DNA of 64,000 nt from Arthrobacter sp. Soil762. GTDB taxonomy: Bacteria; Actinomycetota; Actinomycetes; Actinomycetales; Micrococcaceae. The notes beneath the pieces are model-generated. The model had not been told where the DNA came from, made no database searches, and was given only the letters and a program-made list of their open reading frames with translations. The DNA lies in NCBI RefSeq assembly GCF_001428335.1, contig NZ_LMSG01000006.1, positions 297-64,296 of the forward strand, in the 5' to 3' direction. Both the position numbers and the translations under genes were made by a program. Shown here piece by piece: positions 26,969 to 36,670 of the stretch (the stretch's first letter is position 1; every line of letters begins with the position of its first letter).

Positions 26969-29018
26969 AGTTGTGGCGGGGGAAATCAAAGGTACGGCCG
27001 GCGAACAGTTCGTGATCGAACTGCTCGACCGCGCCGTGGCCGGCATGGGCGGTCAAAGCCGCAGCGGGCAGCACGAGATGGCCAGGCAGGTGGCCAGGGC
27101 CATCGAAACCGGCGACCACCTCCTGGTTCAGGCCGGAACGGGGACCGGAAAGTCGCTGGCCTACCTGATTCCGCTCATTGCGCACTCGCTCGTGAGCCAC
27201 AAGCCCACCCTGGTGTCCACAGCCACGCTTGCGCTGCAGACCCAGATTGTGGGCCGCGACCTTCCCCGGCTCCTGAAGACGATCACCCCTGCCCTGGACC
27301 GCCCGGTCAAGGTGGCCCTGGTCAAGGGCCGCTCCAACTATGTCTGCCAGCACAAGCTCGAAGGCGGGTTCCCCTCCGAGGAACCCGCCGAGGGCCAGCT
27401 GTTCTCCCTCGGCGAAGACACCAGCGTCCCGCATTTCGCCGCCGCATTGGGCGGGCCGTCGTCCCAGCTCGGCAAGGAAGTGGTGCGCCTGCGCGAGTGG
27501 GCGGAGAAGACCACCACGGGCGACCGTGACGAACTCCTGCCCGGCGTTACTGACCGGGCCTGGCGGCAGGTTTCGGTGACGTCCATGGAATGCCTGGGGG
27601 CCCAAAAATGCCCCATGGCAGCCGAATGCTTCAGCGAACTGGCGCGCCACAACGCCGCCGAGGCCGACGTTGTGGTGACCAACCACGCCATGCTCGCCGT
27701 CAGCGCCTTTGAAGGCCTGGCAGTGCTTCCCGAATACGACGTTGTGGTGGTGGACGAGGCCCACGAACTGCAGGACCGCGTCACCGGTGCGGTGTCGGGG
27801 CAACTCTCCGTGGCAATGGTCCACGCTGCCGCATCCGGCGCACGGAAACACACGGCCATCACCGTGGATGCCCTCAACGCAGCGGCCGCCAACCTGGAAC
27901 TCGCCTTGGCCGGCGTGCCCAACGGGCTGCTCCCGAACGGCCTCAACGACGAACAGCTGGATTGTGTGGACCAGTTGCGTGAGGCCTGCCGCGCTGCACT
28001 GTCCGATTCCAAGGGGGACGGCAGCCAAACGGCCGACGGCGGGCGGCAGCTCGCGCGCTCACGCCTGATGCTGATCCTCGAGCTGTGTGAGCGGCTGATC
28101 GTGGCCCGTGATAACCGCGAAGTGGTGTGGTTCTCCCGTGCAAGTTCCTTCGATCCGCAACAGGGCTATGCGCAGCCCGACGACTCTGCGCCGGTCCTGG
28201 TCAACATCGCGCCGCTTAGCGTTGCCGGCAAGCTCCGCGAAGGGCTGTTCGCCGGCCACACGGTTGTGCTGACCTCGGCAACCCTGGCCATCGGCTCAGC
28301 CTTTGAACCGACCGCCGGCGGCTTGGGACTGGTGGGAGAGGGCGCGCCCAGCTGGAGCGGGATCGATGTCGGATCGCCCTTTGACTACCCCAAACAGGGG
28401 ATCCTCTACGTCGCAGGGCACCTCCCCAAGCCGGGCCGCGGGGCGTCGCCGGAGGCCCTCGATGAACTCGAGGCGCTGATCCGCGCGTCCGGCGGCGGCG
28501 CCCTGTGTCTGTTTTCGTCCCGCCGAGCCGCCGAGGAGGCCGCTGAAGCGATGCGTCCCCGGCTTGGCCTCAGCATTCTCTGCCAGGGCGACTCCACCAT
28601 GACGGCCCTCGTGAAGCAGTTCGCGGACGAGCCCGATACCTGCCTGTTCGGCACCATGTCCCTGTGGCAGGGCGTTGATGTTCCGGGTGGATCATGCCGG
28701 CTGGTGGTGATCGACCGCATCCCGTTCCCGCGGCCGGATGACCCGCTGATGACCGCACGGTCCCGCGCCGTTGCGCAGGCCGGCGGAAACGGCTTTATGG
28801 CGGTATCGGCGACCCACGCGGCCATCCGCCTGGCCCAGGGCGCGGGAAGGCTGATCCGTTCCACCGGAGACAAAGGCGTGGTGGCCGTGCTTGATTCCCG
28901 GCTTGCCACCGAGCGCTACGCCGGATTCCTCCGCGCCGCGCTGCCGCCGTTCTGGCCCACCACCGACCGCAAGACGGCGTTCGCCGCCCTGGAAAGGCTG
29001 GCAGGGAAGGGAGCCTGA
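26961..29018 (+). CDS. dinG: DinG/XPD-type ATP-dependent DNA helicase
   Basis: A 685-residue superfamily 2 helicase. Walker A is QAGTGTGKSLAY, the DEAH box is VVVDEAHEL, and four cysteines for a 4Fe-4S cluster lie in SNYVCQHKLEG, ECLGAQKC and AAECFSEL. The C-terminal motif LFGTMSLWQGVDVPGG and QGAGRLIRS complete the family pattern. DinG enzymes unwind D-loops, R-loops or G-quadruplexes after damage. I see no LexA box before it; it is translationally coupled to hflX. It lies convergent to lexA. Confidence 0.92.
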   Translation: MTEVVAGEIKGTAGEQFVIELLDRAVAGMGGQSRSGQHEMARQVARAIETGDHLLVQAGTGTGKSLAYLIPLIAHSLVSHKPTLVSTATLALQTQIVGRDLPRLLKTITPALDRPVKVALVKGRSNYVCQHKLEGGFPSEEPAEGQLFSLGEDTSVPHFAAALGGPSSQLGKEVVRLREWAEKTTTGDRDELLPGVTDRAWRQVSVTSMECLGAQKCPMAAECFSELARHNAAEADVVVTNHAMLAVSAFEGLAVLPEYDVVVVDEAHELQDRVTGAVSGQLSVAMVHAAASGARKHTAITVDALNAAAANLELALAGVPNGLLPNGLNDEQLDCVDQLREACRAALSDSKGDGSQTADGGRQLARSRLMLILELCERLIVARDNREVVWFSRASSFDPQQGYAQPDDSAPVLVNIAPLSVAGKLREGLFAGHTVVLTSATLAIGSAFEPTAGGLGLVGEGAPSWSGIDVGSPFDYPKQGILYVAGHLPKPGRGASPEALDELEALIRASGGGALCLFSSRRAAEEAAEAMRPRLGLSILCQGDSTMTALVKQFADEPDTCLFGTMSLWQGVDVPGGSCRLVVIDRIPFPRPDDPLMTARSRAVAQAGGNGFMAVSATHAAIRLAQGAGRLIRSTGDKGVVAVLDSRLATERYAGFLRAALPPFWPTTDRKTAFAALERLAGKGA

Positions 29019-29049
29019 CTGCGCGCGGATACCTGCGAGGGTCCTACAA

Positions 29050-29067
29050 GCCAGGGCCCGTCCTGGC
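29050..29067. terminator. Hairpin between dinG and lexA
   Basis: GCCAGG and CCTGGC form a six-pair stem around a six-base loop between two convergent genes; no T-run. Weak bidirectional terminator candidate. Confidence 0.35.
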
Positions 29068-29093
29068 CAGCGCGTGCAGCGCCAGCTGGCGTC

Positions 29094-29840
29094 CTATAGC
29101 GACCGCAGGACCGAGACGACCTTGCCCATGATCGTGGCGTGATCGCCCAGAATGGGCTCGTACTGGGTGTTCTGCGGCAACAGCCATGTGTGGCCATCGC
29201 GCTGACGGAAAGTCTTCACGGTGGCTTCATCGTCCAGCAGGGCCGCGACAATATCGCCGTTGGAGGCGTCGGCCTGGCGCCGGACCACCACCCAGTCGCC
29301 GTCGCAGATGGCAGCATCCACCATGGAGTCGCCGGCCACGCGCAGCATAAACAGCTCACCCTGGCCCACGAGCTGCCGGGGCAGAGGCATCACATCTTCC
29401 ACCACCTGGTCAGCAAGGATGGGCCCGCCGGCCGCGATCCGGCCCACCAGCGGCACCATGGCGGTGTCCATGGCAGAGGGCAGTTCGGTGACCGTTCCGC
29501 CGATGCCCTGCAGCACTGAGGGCTTGGTTGTCCCATTGGACTTTGTGGACCCGCCGTCGAGCGTCAACGGCATCAGGACTTCCATGGCGCGGGGACGCTT
29601 GGGGTCCCGGCGAAGGTATCCCAGCTTCTCCAGCTGTGAGAGCTGGTGGGTCACGCTCGACAAACTCGCCAGGCCCACGGTGTCACCGATTTCACGCATC
29701 GACGGCGGATAGCCGTTGTCATTCACCGAGCGCTGGATGGTTTCAAGGATCTTCTTCTGGCGGGCGGTGAGCCCCTTCGGGGTCCGTGGGGGCTGGCGGC
29801 GCTGCGGTGTCGCCTTGCCCTCGGCGGCTGGTGCTGCCAT
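29094..29840 (-). CDS. lexA: SOS repressor LexA
   Basis: A 248-residue repressor and self-cleaving protease. The winged HTH is in [20 protein letters not shown]. The cleavage site is Ala-Gly in [11 protein letters not shown]; the catalytic Ser is in AGDSMVDAA and the Lys in [11 protein letters not shown] 29840 gives about 24 residues before the HTH, as in mycobacterial LexA. An upstream TTG at 29969 is in frame, but the TACGTT -10 box would start transcription downstream of it. Two or three SOS boxes in the divergent region to the LysM gene suggest strong autoregulation. Confidence 0.95.
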   Translation of the reverse strand: MAAPAAEGKATPQRRQPPRTPKGLTARQKKILETIQRSVNDNGYPPSMREIGDTVGLASLSSVTHQLSQLEKLGYLRRDPKRPRAMEVLMPLTLDGGSTKSNGTTKPSVLQGIGGTVTELPSAMDTAMVPLVGRIAAGGPILADQVVEDVMPLPRQLVGQGELFMLRVAGDSMVDAAICDGDWVVVRRQADASNGDIVAALLDDEATVKTFRQRDGHTWLLPQNTQYEPILGDHATIMGKVVSVLRSL

Positions 29841-29968
29841 GTTCGCCAATGCCTTTCGGTTGCCCGGATCCGCTCCGGCCGCTGGTGCCTGGAACGCCCC
29901 GGGGCTGGTGTCGGAGTTGATTGTCAGACCCTGCTGATCAACTACGGAGGTGGTTGTTCTTTGATCCA

Positions 29969-29974
29969 AACGTA
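29969..29974 (-). promoter_or_regulatory. lexA promoter -10 box
   Basis: TACGTT on the minus strand, about 20 bases downstream of an SOS box, giving a leader of about 120 bases for the ATG at 29840. Confidence 0.4.
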
Positions 29975-29993
29975 GGCCAGCCGCAGGGCTTTT

Positions 29994-30009
29994 TCAAACA
30001 TTTGTTCTA
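29994..30009 (-). promoter_or_regulatory. LexA box proximal to lexA
   Basis: TCAAACATTTGTTCTA matches the SOS consensus at 14 of 16 positions and covers the -35 region of the lexA promoter. Confidence 0.7.
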
Positions 30010-30060
30010 GCGAGTCTCGACAATATTCGTTGATAAGTGCTAAAAATGAAGAAGCAAAGT

Positions 30061-30076
30061 TCGAACATGTGTTCTA
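30061..30076 (+). promoter_or_regulatory. LexA box in the lexA-LysM intergenic region
   Basis: TCGAACATGTGTTCTA matches the SOS consensus at 15 of 16 positions and lies on the LysM-gene side. Confidence 0.85.
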
Positions 30077-30090
30077 CTCGTTGCTTGCGG

Positions 30091-30106
30091 ATTCGAATAT
30101 TCGAAT
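30091..30106. promoter_or_regulatory. 16-base perfect palindrome near the LysM promoter
   Basis: ATTCGAATATTCGAAT is its own reverse complement. It resembles a LexA box but with half-sites closer together than the consensus, so it may be a weaker operator or a promoter element. Confidence 0.4.
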
Positions 30107-30189
30107 TTATGGACGGCCCAGGCCGGCACCGGCAAGTGGACGCGGAGGGCGCGCCGGGCAGCACAGTATGGTCCAGGAGGGCTCATTTC

Positions 30190-30630
30190 ATGTCAGCTAT
30201 ATCTGCTTCGCAGGACTCGCGTCCACAGTTCATTTCCGTGCAGGACCTCACCTCGCGGCAGTGGTCCGCACCCGTGTCGACGTTGGGTTCGGCGTCCAGG
30301 CAGCGCTCGGAATCCCTGCCGCCGCTGCGCCTGACCCGCAGGGGCCGGATTGTCCTCATCGGCATCCCGCTGGTGATCCTTGCCGCAATCCTGCTTTCGC
30401 TGGCAGGTTTCCTCAACGCCCCGGCAAAGGCGGCCGACTCTGCCGCCGACCTGTCGTTGACGCCAACAGTCTCGGTCACAGTGCAGGCCGGGCAGTCCCT
30501 CTGGGCCATCGCCAGTATCGTTGCGCCCGAGCGTGATCCCCGTGATGTCATCGCGGATATTGCTCAGTTGAACAACCTTTCCACCGGCGGCGTAGTCCCC
30601 GGACAGCAGCTCTTCGTCCCCACCAAGTAG
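30190..30630 (+). CDS. LysM-domain protein divergent from lexA (SOS cell-division regulator type)
   Basis: A 146-residue membrane-anchored protein: about 55 cytoplasmic residues, one hydrophobic helix (RIVLIGIPLVILAAILLSLA), then an extracytoplasmic LysM domain starting TVSVTVQAGQSLWAIASIV. It corresponds in position and layout to mycobacterial Rv2719c/ChiZ, an SOS-induced protein that delays division. Start ATG 30190 has a perfect AGGAGG nine bases ahead; in-frame openings further upstream would run through the operators. The catalytic status of the region outside LysM is uncertain. Confidence 0.85.
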   Translation: MSAISASQDSRPQFISVQDLTSRQWSAPVSTLGSASRQRSESLPPLRLTRRGRIVLIGIPLVILAAILLSLAGFLNAPAKAADSAADLSLTPTVSVTVQAGQSLWAIASIVAPERDPRDVIADIAQLNNLSTGGVVPGQQLFVPTK

Positions 30631-30696
30631 GGAGGCTGTAGTCTCTGGAGCGTGCCGCCGCAGGCCGTCACATTTTCCGGCCGTCTGCTTCGGACC

Positions 30697-30702
30697 TAAA
30701 CT
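30697..30702 (+). promoter_or_regulatory. -10 box of leaderless hisC promoter
   Basis: TAAACT ends six bases before the GTG at 30709. Confidence 0.5.
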
Positions 30703-30708
30703 GTTCAG

Positions 30709-31827
30709 GTGAATGACCAGCTAGAGCGTCTGAACAGACTTCCCCTCCGGACCAACCTCCGCGGACTGACCCCGTACGGTGCCCCGCAGTTGGATGTACC
30801 TATCCTGCTGAACGTCAACGAAAACACCCATGGAGTCCCGGCGGATGTCCGGGCCGCGATCAGTGTGGCCGTGACGGAAGCCGCGGCAGGCCTCAACCGC
30901 TACCCGGACCGTGAGTTCACCGAACTCCGGGAAGCGCTGGCCGAATACCTCGGCCACGGTCTTGATGCCACCAACATTTGGGCAGCCAACGGCTCCAATG
31001 AGGTCCTCCAGCAGATCCTCCAGGCTTTCGGCGGACCCGGGCGCACGGCCCTGGGATTCCCGCCCACGTATTCCATGTACCCGCTCCTGGCCAGCGGCAC
31101 GGACACCGGGTACATCACCGGACAGCGCGCCGATGACTACGGGCTCAGCGCCGAATCGGCTGCTTTGCAGGTCAAAGAGCTTCAGCCCAACATCGTTTTC
31201 CTGTGCTCACCGAACAACCCCACCGGCACGGGCCTGGGCCTGGACGTTGTGGAGGCTGTGTACGCGGCCGGCGAGGTCAGCCAGACCATCGTGATCGTTG
31301 ACGAGGCGTACCACGAGTTCGCCCACGATGGAACGCCCAGCGCCCTCACGTTGCTGCCCGGCCGGGAACGCCTTATTGTGTCCCGCACCATGAGCAAGGC
31401 GTTCGCCCTCGCGGGTGCCCGCCTGGGCTACATGGCCGCCGCCCCCGAAGTTACGGACGCACTCCGCCTGGTGCGGCTGCCGTACCACCTCTCGGCCATC
31501 ACCCAGGCAACAGCCCTCGCCGCCCTCCAGCACCGCACTGCCCTGATGGCCGACGTCGAGGACATCAAGGAACAGCGCGACCGCATCGTCTCGGAGCTGA
31601 CCCGCATGGGCCTCAAGCCGGCCGCCTCCGATTCGAACTATGTCTTCTTCGGCGGCCTCCACAACCCGCACGACGTCTGGCAGCGGTTGCTGGACGACGG
31701 CGTGCTGATCCGTGACGTGGGCATCCCCGGCCACCTGCGTGTCACGGCGGGCACTGAGACGGAGACCACAGCGTTCCTGACATCGCTGGAACGCATCCTG
31801 GCCAGCCAGGCCACGCTGCCCGCCTAA
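30709..31827 (+). CDS. hisC: Histidinol-phosphate aminotransferase
   Basis: A 372-residue fold-type I PLP enzyme. ANGSNEVLQQ, CSPNNPTGTGLG and DEAYHEF are conserved, and the PLP lysine is in VSRTMSKAFALAG. It converts imidazole acetol phosphate to histidinol phosphate. It heads the hisC-hisB-hisH-hisA cluster; hisD, hisF, hisI and hisG are not in the window. Confidence 0.94.
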   Translation: MNDQLERLNRLPLRTNLRGLTPYGAPQLDVPILLNVNENTHGVPADVRAAISVAVTEAAAGLNRYPDREFTELREALAEYLGHGLDATNIWAANGSNEVLQQILQAFGGPGRTALGFPPTYSMYPLLASGTDTGYITGQRADDYGLSAESAALQVKELQPNIVFLCSPNNPTGTGLGLDVVEAVYAAGEVSQTIVIVDEAYHEFAHDGTPSALTLLPGRERLIVSRTMSKAFALAGARLGYMAAAPEVTDALRLVRLPYHLSAITQATALAALQHRTALMADVEDIKEQRDRIVSELTRMGLKPAASDSNYVFFGGLHNPHDVWQRLLDDGVLIRDVGIPGHLRVTAGTETETTAFLTSLERILASQATLPA

Positions 31828-31902
31828 ACTTGAAGTATCGGCGCCCCCGCGCGCCGGCACGTCTCCTTCGCTTACGCACCACTGACTTCGCTTAAAGGAC
31901 AT

Positions 31903-32535
31903 ATGACCATGAGTTCCACCGGATCGAACGCTGCCGAGCCCCGGACCGCACGCATGGAGCGTGCCACCAGTGAATCGTCAGTCCTCGTGGAGATCAACCT
32001 GGACGGCACGGGCGTATCGGACATCGATACGACGGTCCCGTTCTACGACCACATGCTGACGGCACTGTGCAAGCACTCGCTCATTGACATGACGGTCAAG
32101 GCCACCGGTGACACCCACATTGACGTCCACCACACGGTGGAGGACGTCGCCATCACGTTCGGCGAAGTTCTGCGCACCGCCCTGGGCAACAAGGCCGGGA
32201 TCCGCAGGTTCGGCGAGGCCACCGTGCCCCTCGATGAAGCCCTGGCGCACGCTGTGGTCGACGTCTCGGGCCGCCCCTACCTGGTGCACGGCGGCGAGCC
32301 TGCCGGGCAGGAATACCACCTGATCGGCGGCCACTTCACGGGGTCCCTGACCCGCCACGTCTTTGAGGCCATCACCCTTCATGCCGGCATCTGCCTCCAC
32401 ATGAACGTCATCGCGGGCCGCGACCCGCACCACATCGTGGAAGCGCAGTTCAAGGCCTTCGCCCGCGCCCTGCGTGCTGCGGTCGAACCCGACCCCCGTG
32501 TTGAGGGGATTCCGTCCACCAAGGGTGCCTTGTGA
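31903..32535 (+). CDS. hisB: Imidazoleglycerol-phosphate dehydratase
   Basis: A 210-residue mono-functional dehydratase (no phosphatase domain). Metal-binding histidine motifs [12 protein letters not shown] and [17 protein letters not shown] segments are present. A start at 31903 follows AAAGGA; a second ATG two codons later is possible. The last four bases overlap the hisH start. Confidence 0.95.
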   Translation: MTMSSTGSNAAEPRTARMERATSESSVLVEINLDGTGVSDIDTTVPFYDHMLTALCKHSLIDMTVKATGDTHIDVHHTVEDVAITFGEVLRTALGNKAGIRRFGEATVPLDEALAHAVVDVSGRPYLVHGGEPAGQEYHLIGGHFTGSLTRHVFEAITLHAGICLHMNVIAGRDPHHIVEAQFKAFARALRAAVEPDPRVEGIPSTKGAL

Positions 32536-33263
32536 GCGGCCAGATTCTCCGGGACGGCGCCGTCATCGATCCGGCCGCGGGCAAGAAGCCCGTATCGCCC
32601 GAGGGCAAGCCCACGGTCACCGTCCTGGACTATGGTTCCGGAAACGTCCGCTCCGCCGTGCGCGCCCTGGAGCGGGCCGGGGCCGAGGTCATCCTCAGCT
32701 CCAAGCCCGAGGACGTGCTTAATGCCGACGGCCTGGTAGTACCAGGCGTCGGCGCCTTCGAGACCGTTATGCGTGAGCTCAAGGCCGTGGACGGCATCCG
32801 CCTGATCGGCAGGCGCGTGGCCGGGGGCAGGCCGGTCCTGGCAATCTGCGTGGGCCTGCAGGTCCTGTTCGAGGCCGGAGTGGAGCACGGGACAGAAGCC
32901 GAAGGCATGGGGGAGTGGCCCGGCAAGGTGGAGCTGCTTCCCGCCGAGGTGGTACCGCACATGGGCTGGAACACTGTGGACGTACCGGAAGGATCCAAGC
33001 TCTTCGCCGGCGTTGCCGACCAGCGCTTCTACTTCGTTCACTCCTATGGTGTCCAGGAGTGGGACTTCGACGTGATCCAGCCCCGGATGACCGCACCTCT
33101 GGTGACCTGGTCGGAGCACGGCGCCCGCTTTATCGCCGCTGTGGAGAATGGACCGCTCTGCGCTACGCAGTTCCACCCCGAAAAATCCGGCGACGCCGGT
33201 GCACGGTTGCTGCGCAACTGGGTGGACGGTCTTCGCAAGCCAGCTGCCACGGACGCCGCCTAG
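32532..33263 (+). CDS. hisH: Imidazole glycerol phosphate synthase subunit HisH
   Basis: A class I glutamine amidotransferase of 243 residues supplying ammonia to HisF. The nucleophile Cys is in LAICVGLQ, and the His-Glu pair is in QFHPEKSGD. There is an N-terminal extension of about 30 residues. GTG start overlaps the hisB stop. Confidence 0.95.
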   Translation: MSGQILRDGAVIDPAAGKKPVSPEGKPTVTVLDYGSGNVRSAVRALERAGAEVILSSKPEDVLNADGLVVPGVGAFETVMRELKAVDGIRLIGRRVAGGRPVLAICVGLQVLFEAGVEHGTEAEGMGEWPGKVELLPAEVVPHMGWNTVDVPEGSKLFAGVADQRFYFVHSYGVQEWDFDVIQPRMTAPLVTWSEHGARFIAAVENGPLCATQFHPEKSGDAGARLLRNWVDGLRKPAATDAA

Positions 33264-33422
33264 ATGTGGTCGATAGTCCTGATGGGCCTGGCCGGTGTCC
33301 TGGTGGGCGGCGCACTGTCCTTCAGGCAGCAGCACAAACCGCTGTGGACCCAGGTGGGCTTCTGCGTCCTGGCCGGCATGGCGCTGCTGGCCGCCTACCT
33401 GCTGACGCTTCCTGGAACCTAG
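33264..33422 (+). CDS. Small two-helix membrane protein between hisH and hisA
   Basis: A 52-residue ORF starts with ATG immediately after the hisH TAG. It encodes MWSIVLMGLAGVLVGG, a short polar turn (SFRQQHKPLWTQ) and a second hydrophobic helix ending LTLPGT. Codon use is normal for the region, and the zero-base spacing implies translational coupling to hisH. Function unknown; too small for routine ORF cut-offs. hisA starts 58 bases later with its own GAGG site. Confidence 0.7.
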   Translation: MWSIVLMGLAGVLVGGALSFRQQHKPLWTQVGFCVLAGMALLAAYLLTLPGT

Positions 33423-33480
33423 CCCCACGCATTCACCAGTTCCCCTTCCACGAGCAACCCAACACCCATGAGGATTTGAG

Positions 33481-34227
33481 ATGACCACCGCAACCGATCT
33501 GCCGGTTCTTGAACTGCTGCCCGCCGTCGACGTCGTAAACGGACAGGCCGTGCGGCTGGTCCAGGGAGAGGCCGGCAGCGAGACCAGCTACGGCACACCG
33601 CTGGAGGCAGCCCTCAACTGGCAGCAGCAGGGCGCCGAATGGGTACACCTGGTGGACCTCGACGCCGCGTTCGGCCGAGGCTCGAACGCCGAGCTGCTCC
33701 GTGAAGTGGTGGGCCGGCTCGACATCAAGGTGGAGCTGTCCGGGGGACTCAGGGACGACGAATCCCTCGAGGCGGCGCTGGCCCTCGGTGTTGCCCGCGT
33801 CAACCTGGGCACAGCGGCGCTGGAAAACCCCGAGTGGACCCGCAGTGCCATCGACCGCTTTGGCGACAGGATCGCCGTCGGCCTCGACGTCCGCGGAACC
33901 ACGCTGGCAGGCCGCGGATGGACAAAAGAAGGCGGCGACCTCTGGGAGGTCCTGGATCGGCTCGAAGAAGCCGGGTGCTCCCGGTACGTTGTGACTGACG
34001 TGACGAAAGACGGCACACTGCAGGGTCCCAACGTTGAACTCCTGCGCCAGATGGTGGAGAAGACCGGCAAACCGGTGGTCGCCTCCGGCGGCATCTCCAG
34101 CCTTGACGACTTGAAAGTGCTGCGCTCCCTGGTGCCGCTGGGCGTGGAAGGCGCGATTGTGGGCAAGGCGCTGTACGCCGGTGCCTTCACACTCCCCGAA
34201 GCACTCGACGTCGCCGGCCGCCGTTAG
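33481..34227 (+). CDS. hisA: Phosphoribosyl isomerase HisA/PriA
   Basis: A 248-residue TIM barrel with the first catalytic Asp in [10 protein letters not shown] and the second in [15 protein letters not shown]. In actinobacteria this enzyme is often the dual-substrate PriA serving both histidine and tryptophan synthesis; which applies here depends on whether a trpF exists elsewhere. ATG follows a GAGGATTTG spacer. Confidence 0.93.
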   Translation: MTTATDLPVLELLPAVDVVNGQAVRLVQGEAGSETSYGTPLEAALNWQQQGAEWVHLVDLDAAFGRGSNAELLREVVGRLDIKVELSGGLRDDESLEAALALGVARVNLGTAALENPEWTRSAIDRFGDRIAVGLDVRGTTLAGRGWTKEGGDLWEVLDRLEEAGCSRYVVTDVTKDGTLQGPNVELLRQMVEKTGKPVVASGGISSLDDLKVLRSLVPLGVEGAIVGKALYAGAFTLPEALDVAGRR

Positions 34228-34236
34228 GCAGTTTCC

Positions 34237-35133
34237 GTGGACAGCACGCATAACGCCGATCCGGCAGCGGAATCGCCGCCGCCGCGCCATCTGCCCGGGC
34301 ACATTGCGGCGGCTTTGGCGGGCGCGGGCGGCCGTACTGACTCGGCTGGCCAGCCGTGGGAAGGCCGGAGCCTCGCCGGGGACGACGGCAGGATCCACAA
34401 CTTCGGGGATGACGACGGCACGGCCGACGCCGGCTACCTCGCCGCCGTCGCGGCCCTGGTTGACGGCAACGGCAACGAAGCGGCTGTGGTGGCCTCGCTG
34501 GCCACCGCCCGGGTCTTTATCCCGATCATCGCCCAGCTCGGCGAGGAAGCGGCCGGCGTCGACGGCCTGGCGGCGGACAAGCAGGCTGACATGGCGCTGG
34601 TCACCCTGAAGGCCGCCGACGGCCGGACGGCCATGCCGGCCTTCACGTCGGCGAATGCCTTGGCTGCCTGGCACCCCGAAGCCCGGCCCGTTGCGGTGTA
34701 CGCAGCCCGGGCCGCCCTCTCAGCCGTGGCCGAGGGGGCCGAGTTACTGGTGCTCGATCCGGGCTCGGAGGTCACGTTCGTGGTTCGGCGGCCCGCCGTC
34801 TGGGCGCTGGCCCAACAACGGGAGTGGATCCCTTCCTACACAGATGCGGCGTTGGCAGCCGAGATGGCTGAGGTAACGGCCGCCTTCCCTGCGGTGCGCA
34901 AGCTTGCCCTCCTCCCGGGTTCCGGCGTCGCCGTCCGCACCGGCACGGGTGCCACGCTCCCAGGGGGCGGTGCCGGACCGGAACTTCAGGTGCTGCTCCA
35001 CCTTGAGGATGGGTTGGACGCTGCGGCAGTCCAGGACCTGGTGTCCGCGCTCCAGCAGGCATGGTCCCGGAATGTATTGTTTGGAGAGCGTGTCGACTCG
35101 ATCGAAATCAAGTTGCGGCGCGCAGCACAATAG
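34237..35133 (+). CDS. SseB-family N-terminal domain protein
   Basis: A 298-residue protein of the SseB/enhanced serine sensitivity type, a frequent neighbour of hisA in Arthrobacter. ARVFIPIIAQLGEE, MALVTLKAADGRTAMPAFTS and LVLDPGSEVTFVVRRPAVWA are visible family segments. It is cytoplasmic, with a Pro/Gly/Asp-rich N-terminus. Function unknown. It starts nine bases after hisA at a GTG. Confidence 0.78.
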   Translation: MDSTHNADPAAESPPPRHLPGHIAAALAGAGGRTDSAGQPWEGRSLAGDDGRIHNFGDDDGTADAGYLAAVAALVDGNGNEAAVVASLATARVFIPIIAQLGEEAAGVDGLAADKQADMALVTLKAADGRTAMPAFTSANALAAWHPEARPVAVYAARAALSAVAEGAELLVLDPGSEVTFVVRRPAVWALAQQREWIPSYTDAALAAEMAEVTAAFPAVRKLALLPGSGVAVRTGTGATLPGGGAGPELQVLLHLEDGLDAAAVQDLVSALQQAWSRNVLFGERVDSIEIKLRRAAQ

Positions 35134-35188
35134 CTGACGGTTGGCGCGGAGATCCCGGGTTGCCGCGGGCAGACCCAAAGGATTTTCC

Positions 35189-36493
35189 GTGAACTTCGCT
35201 CTTTACCGGGAGCTGCTGGCCCACCGGCCCATCCGGCGGCTGCTGCTGGTCGGCATGATCGCCCGCATCCCCCACTCCGCGGCAGGCGTGCTGCTGACCC
35301 TGCACATCGTGCTGACCCTGGACCAGGGCTACGCAGCGGCCGGTGCCGCAGCGGCTGTTATGACCATCGGCATTGCCGTTGGCGCACCATGGCGCGGCCG
35401 GCGCGTGGACACTGTTGGCCTGCGCCGGGCGCTGATTCCGTCAGTGGTGTCAGAGGCCCTCATCTGGTCCATGGTGCCGCACGTGTCCTACCAGTGGCTG
35501 CTTCCGCTGGTGTTCGTCGGCGGCCTGCTGACGTTGCCGATCTTCAGTGTGATCCGCCAGTCCCTGGGCGTCCTCGCGGACGGCGACCAGCGGCGGACCG
35601 CTTTTGCGCTGGACTCGATCGCCACGGAGATGGTGTTTATGATCGGGCCTGCCGCCGGAGCCGTTGTGGCCACCAGCGGCTTCACCGTTCTGGGACTCAC
35701 CGTGGTGGGCGTTTCCACGTCACTGGCCGGATTGTTCCTCATGTGGTTTAACCCGCCTACTCGAAGTGCCACGCAGACTGAGGAGTGCCAGGCAGACCAG
35801 CGCCACGCCGCGGAAGTGGCTGTGGTTTCCGCCGCACCGGCACACCTCCAGGAAGCAGCGGCAGACCTCGTCCCGGCAGGGGCAGAACGCACCCGTAGCG
35901 GGCCGGCGGGGCTGCGCGGCAAGGTGGCCCACAACTTCGCCTGGCTCACGGCCACTGTAGCGGCCGTATTCGCCGTGGCGGCTGGAACCGGCATGGTGCT
36001 CAGCGGCACGGACGTTGGCATTGTTGCTGCCCTGGAAACAGGCGGGCACCAGGGCGAAATCGGCATTGTGTTCCTCTTTTGGTGCGCCGCATCGGTGGTC
36101 GGCGGACTGGTCTACGGGGCCATGCACCGTCCAGTTTCGCCGATCCTGCTGCTGCTGGGGATGGCGGCCCTGACTATCCCGATGGGCTTCGCCCAGGACA
36201 CCTGGACACTGGCCTTCGTCTCGATCCTTCCGGGCCTTTTGTGCGCCCCCGTCCTGTCGGCCGCCTCCGAACATGTGGCAGACCTGGTGGCGGAGGACCG
36301 CCGCGGCGAGGCAATGGGCTGGTACGGTTCTGCGCTGACTGCCGGCGTGGCGCTCGGGGCGCCCCTTGCCGGGATTTTCATCGACGGGATAGGACCATCC
36401 GGCGGCTTTGTGTCCGTGGGCGTGGCCGGCGTTCTGTTCTGCCTGGTGGGACTGCTGCTCCAGGCCCACCGACGCCGGCGCGCCGCCGCCTGA
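35189..36493 (+). CDS. MFS transporter
   Basis: A 434-residue major facilitator with twelve probable helices. LITLHIVLTL-like helix one, the loop with RGRRVDTVGLRRALIPSVVS between helices two and three, and a central polar loop of about 60 residues rich in Ala and Glu fit the family. The substrate is unknown. GTG 35189 is chosen for its AAGGA site. It ends before a very strong hairpin. Confidence 0.85.
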   Translation: MNFALYRELLAHRPIRRLLLVGMIARIPHSAAGVLLTLHIVLTLDQGYAAAGAAAAVMTIGIAVGAPWRGRRVDTVGLRRALIPSVVSEALIWSMVPHVSYQWLLPLVFVGGLLTLPIFSVIRQSLGVLADGDQRRTAFALDSIATEMVFMIGPAAGAVVATSGFTVLGLTVVGVSTSLAGLFLMWFNPPTRSATQTEECQADQRHAAEVAVVSAAPAHLQEAAADLVPAGAERTRSGPAGLRGKVAHNFAWLTATVAAVFAVAAGTGMVLSGTDVGIVAALETGGHQGEIGIVFLFWCAASVVGGLVYGAMHRPVSPILLLLGMAALTIPMGFAQDTWTLAFVSILPGLLCAPVLSAASEHVADLVAEDRRGEAMGWYGSALTAGVALGAPLAGIFIDGIGPSGGFVSVGVAGVLFCLVGLLLQAHRRRRAAA

Positions 36494-36594
36494 TGTAAGT
36501 CCCATCGATTGCTCCGGCACGGCCCTTTTGGGCCTTCAAAACGGCGGCTGCGGAGCAACCGATGAGACGGGCGGCCCGGCGTACCGCTGACTGA

Positions 36595-36644
36595 ACGACG
36601 ACGGCGGCGGAGGGTCCGTGTGGACCGTCCGCCGCCGTCGTCGT
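36595..36644. terminator. Strong bidirectional terminator between the MFS gene and DUF1844 gene
   Basis: A perfect 17-pair outer stem (595-611 with 628-644), one mismatch, then a five-pair inner stem and a GTGT loop. It lies between convergent genes. Confidence 0.8.
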
Positions 36645-36670
36645 ACTTTGTGAAGTTTGCTGTTTTGGGT

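Noticed and set aside
29841..29969. TTG start giving LexA 43 more residues
   Set aside because: The predicted transcription start lies downstream of this TTG, and relatives begin about 24 residues before the HTH.
30037..30189. Upstream start for the LysM protein
   Set aside because: The extension would translate through the SOS operators and promoter, and AGGAGG lies just before 30190.
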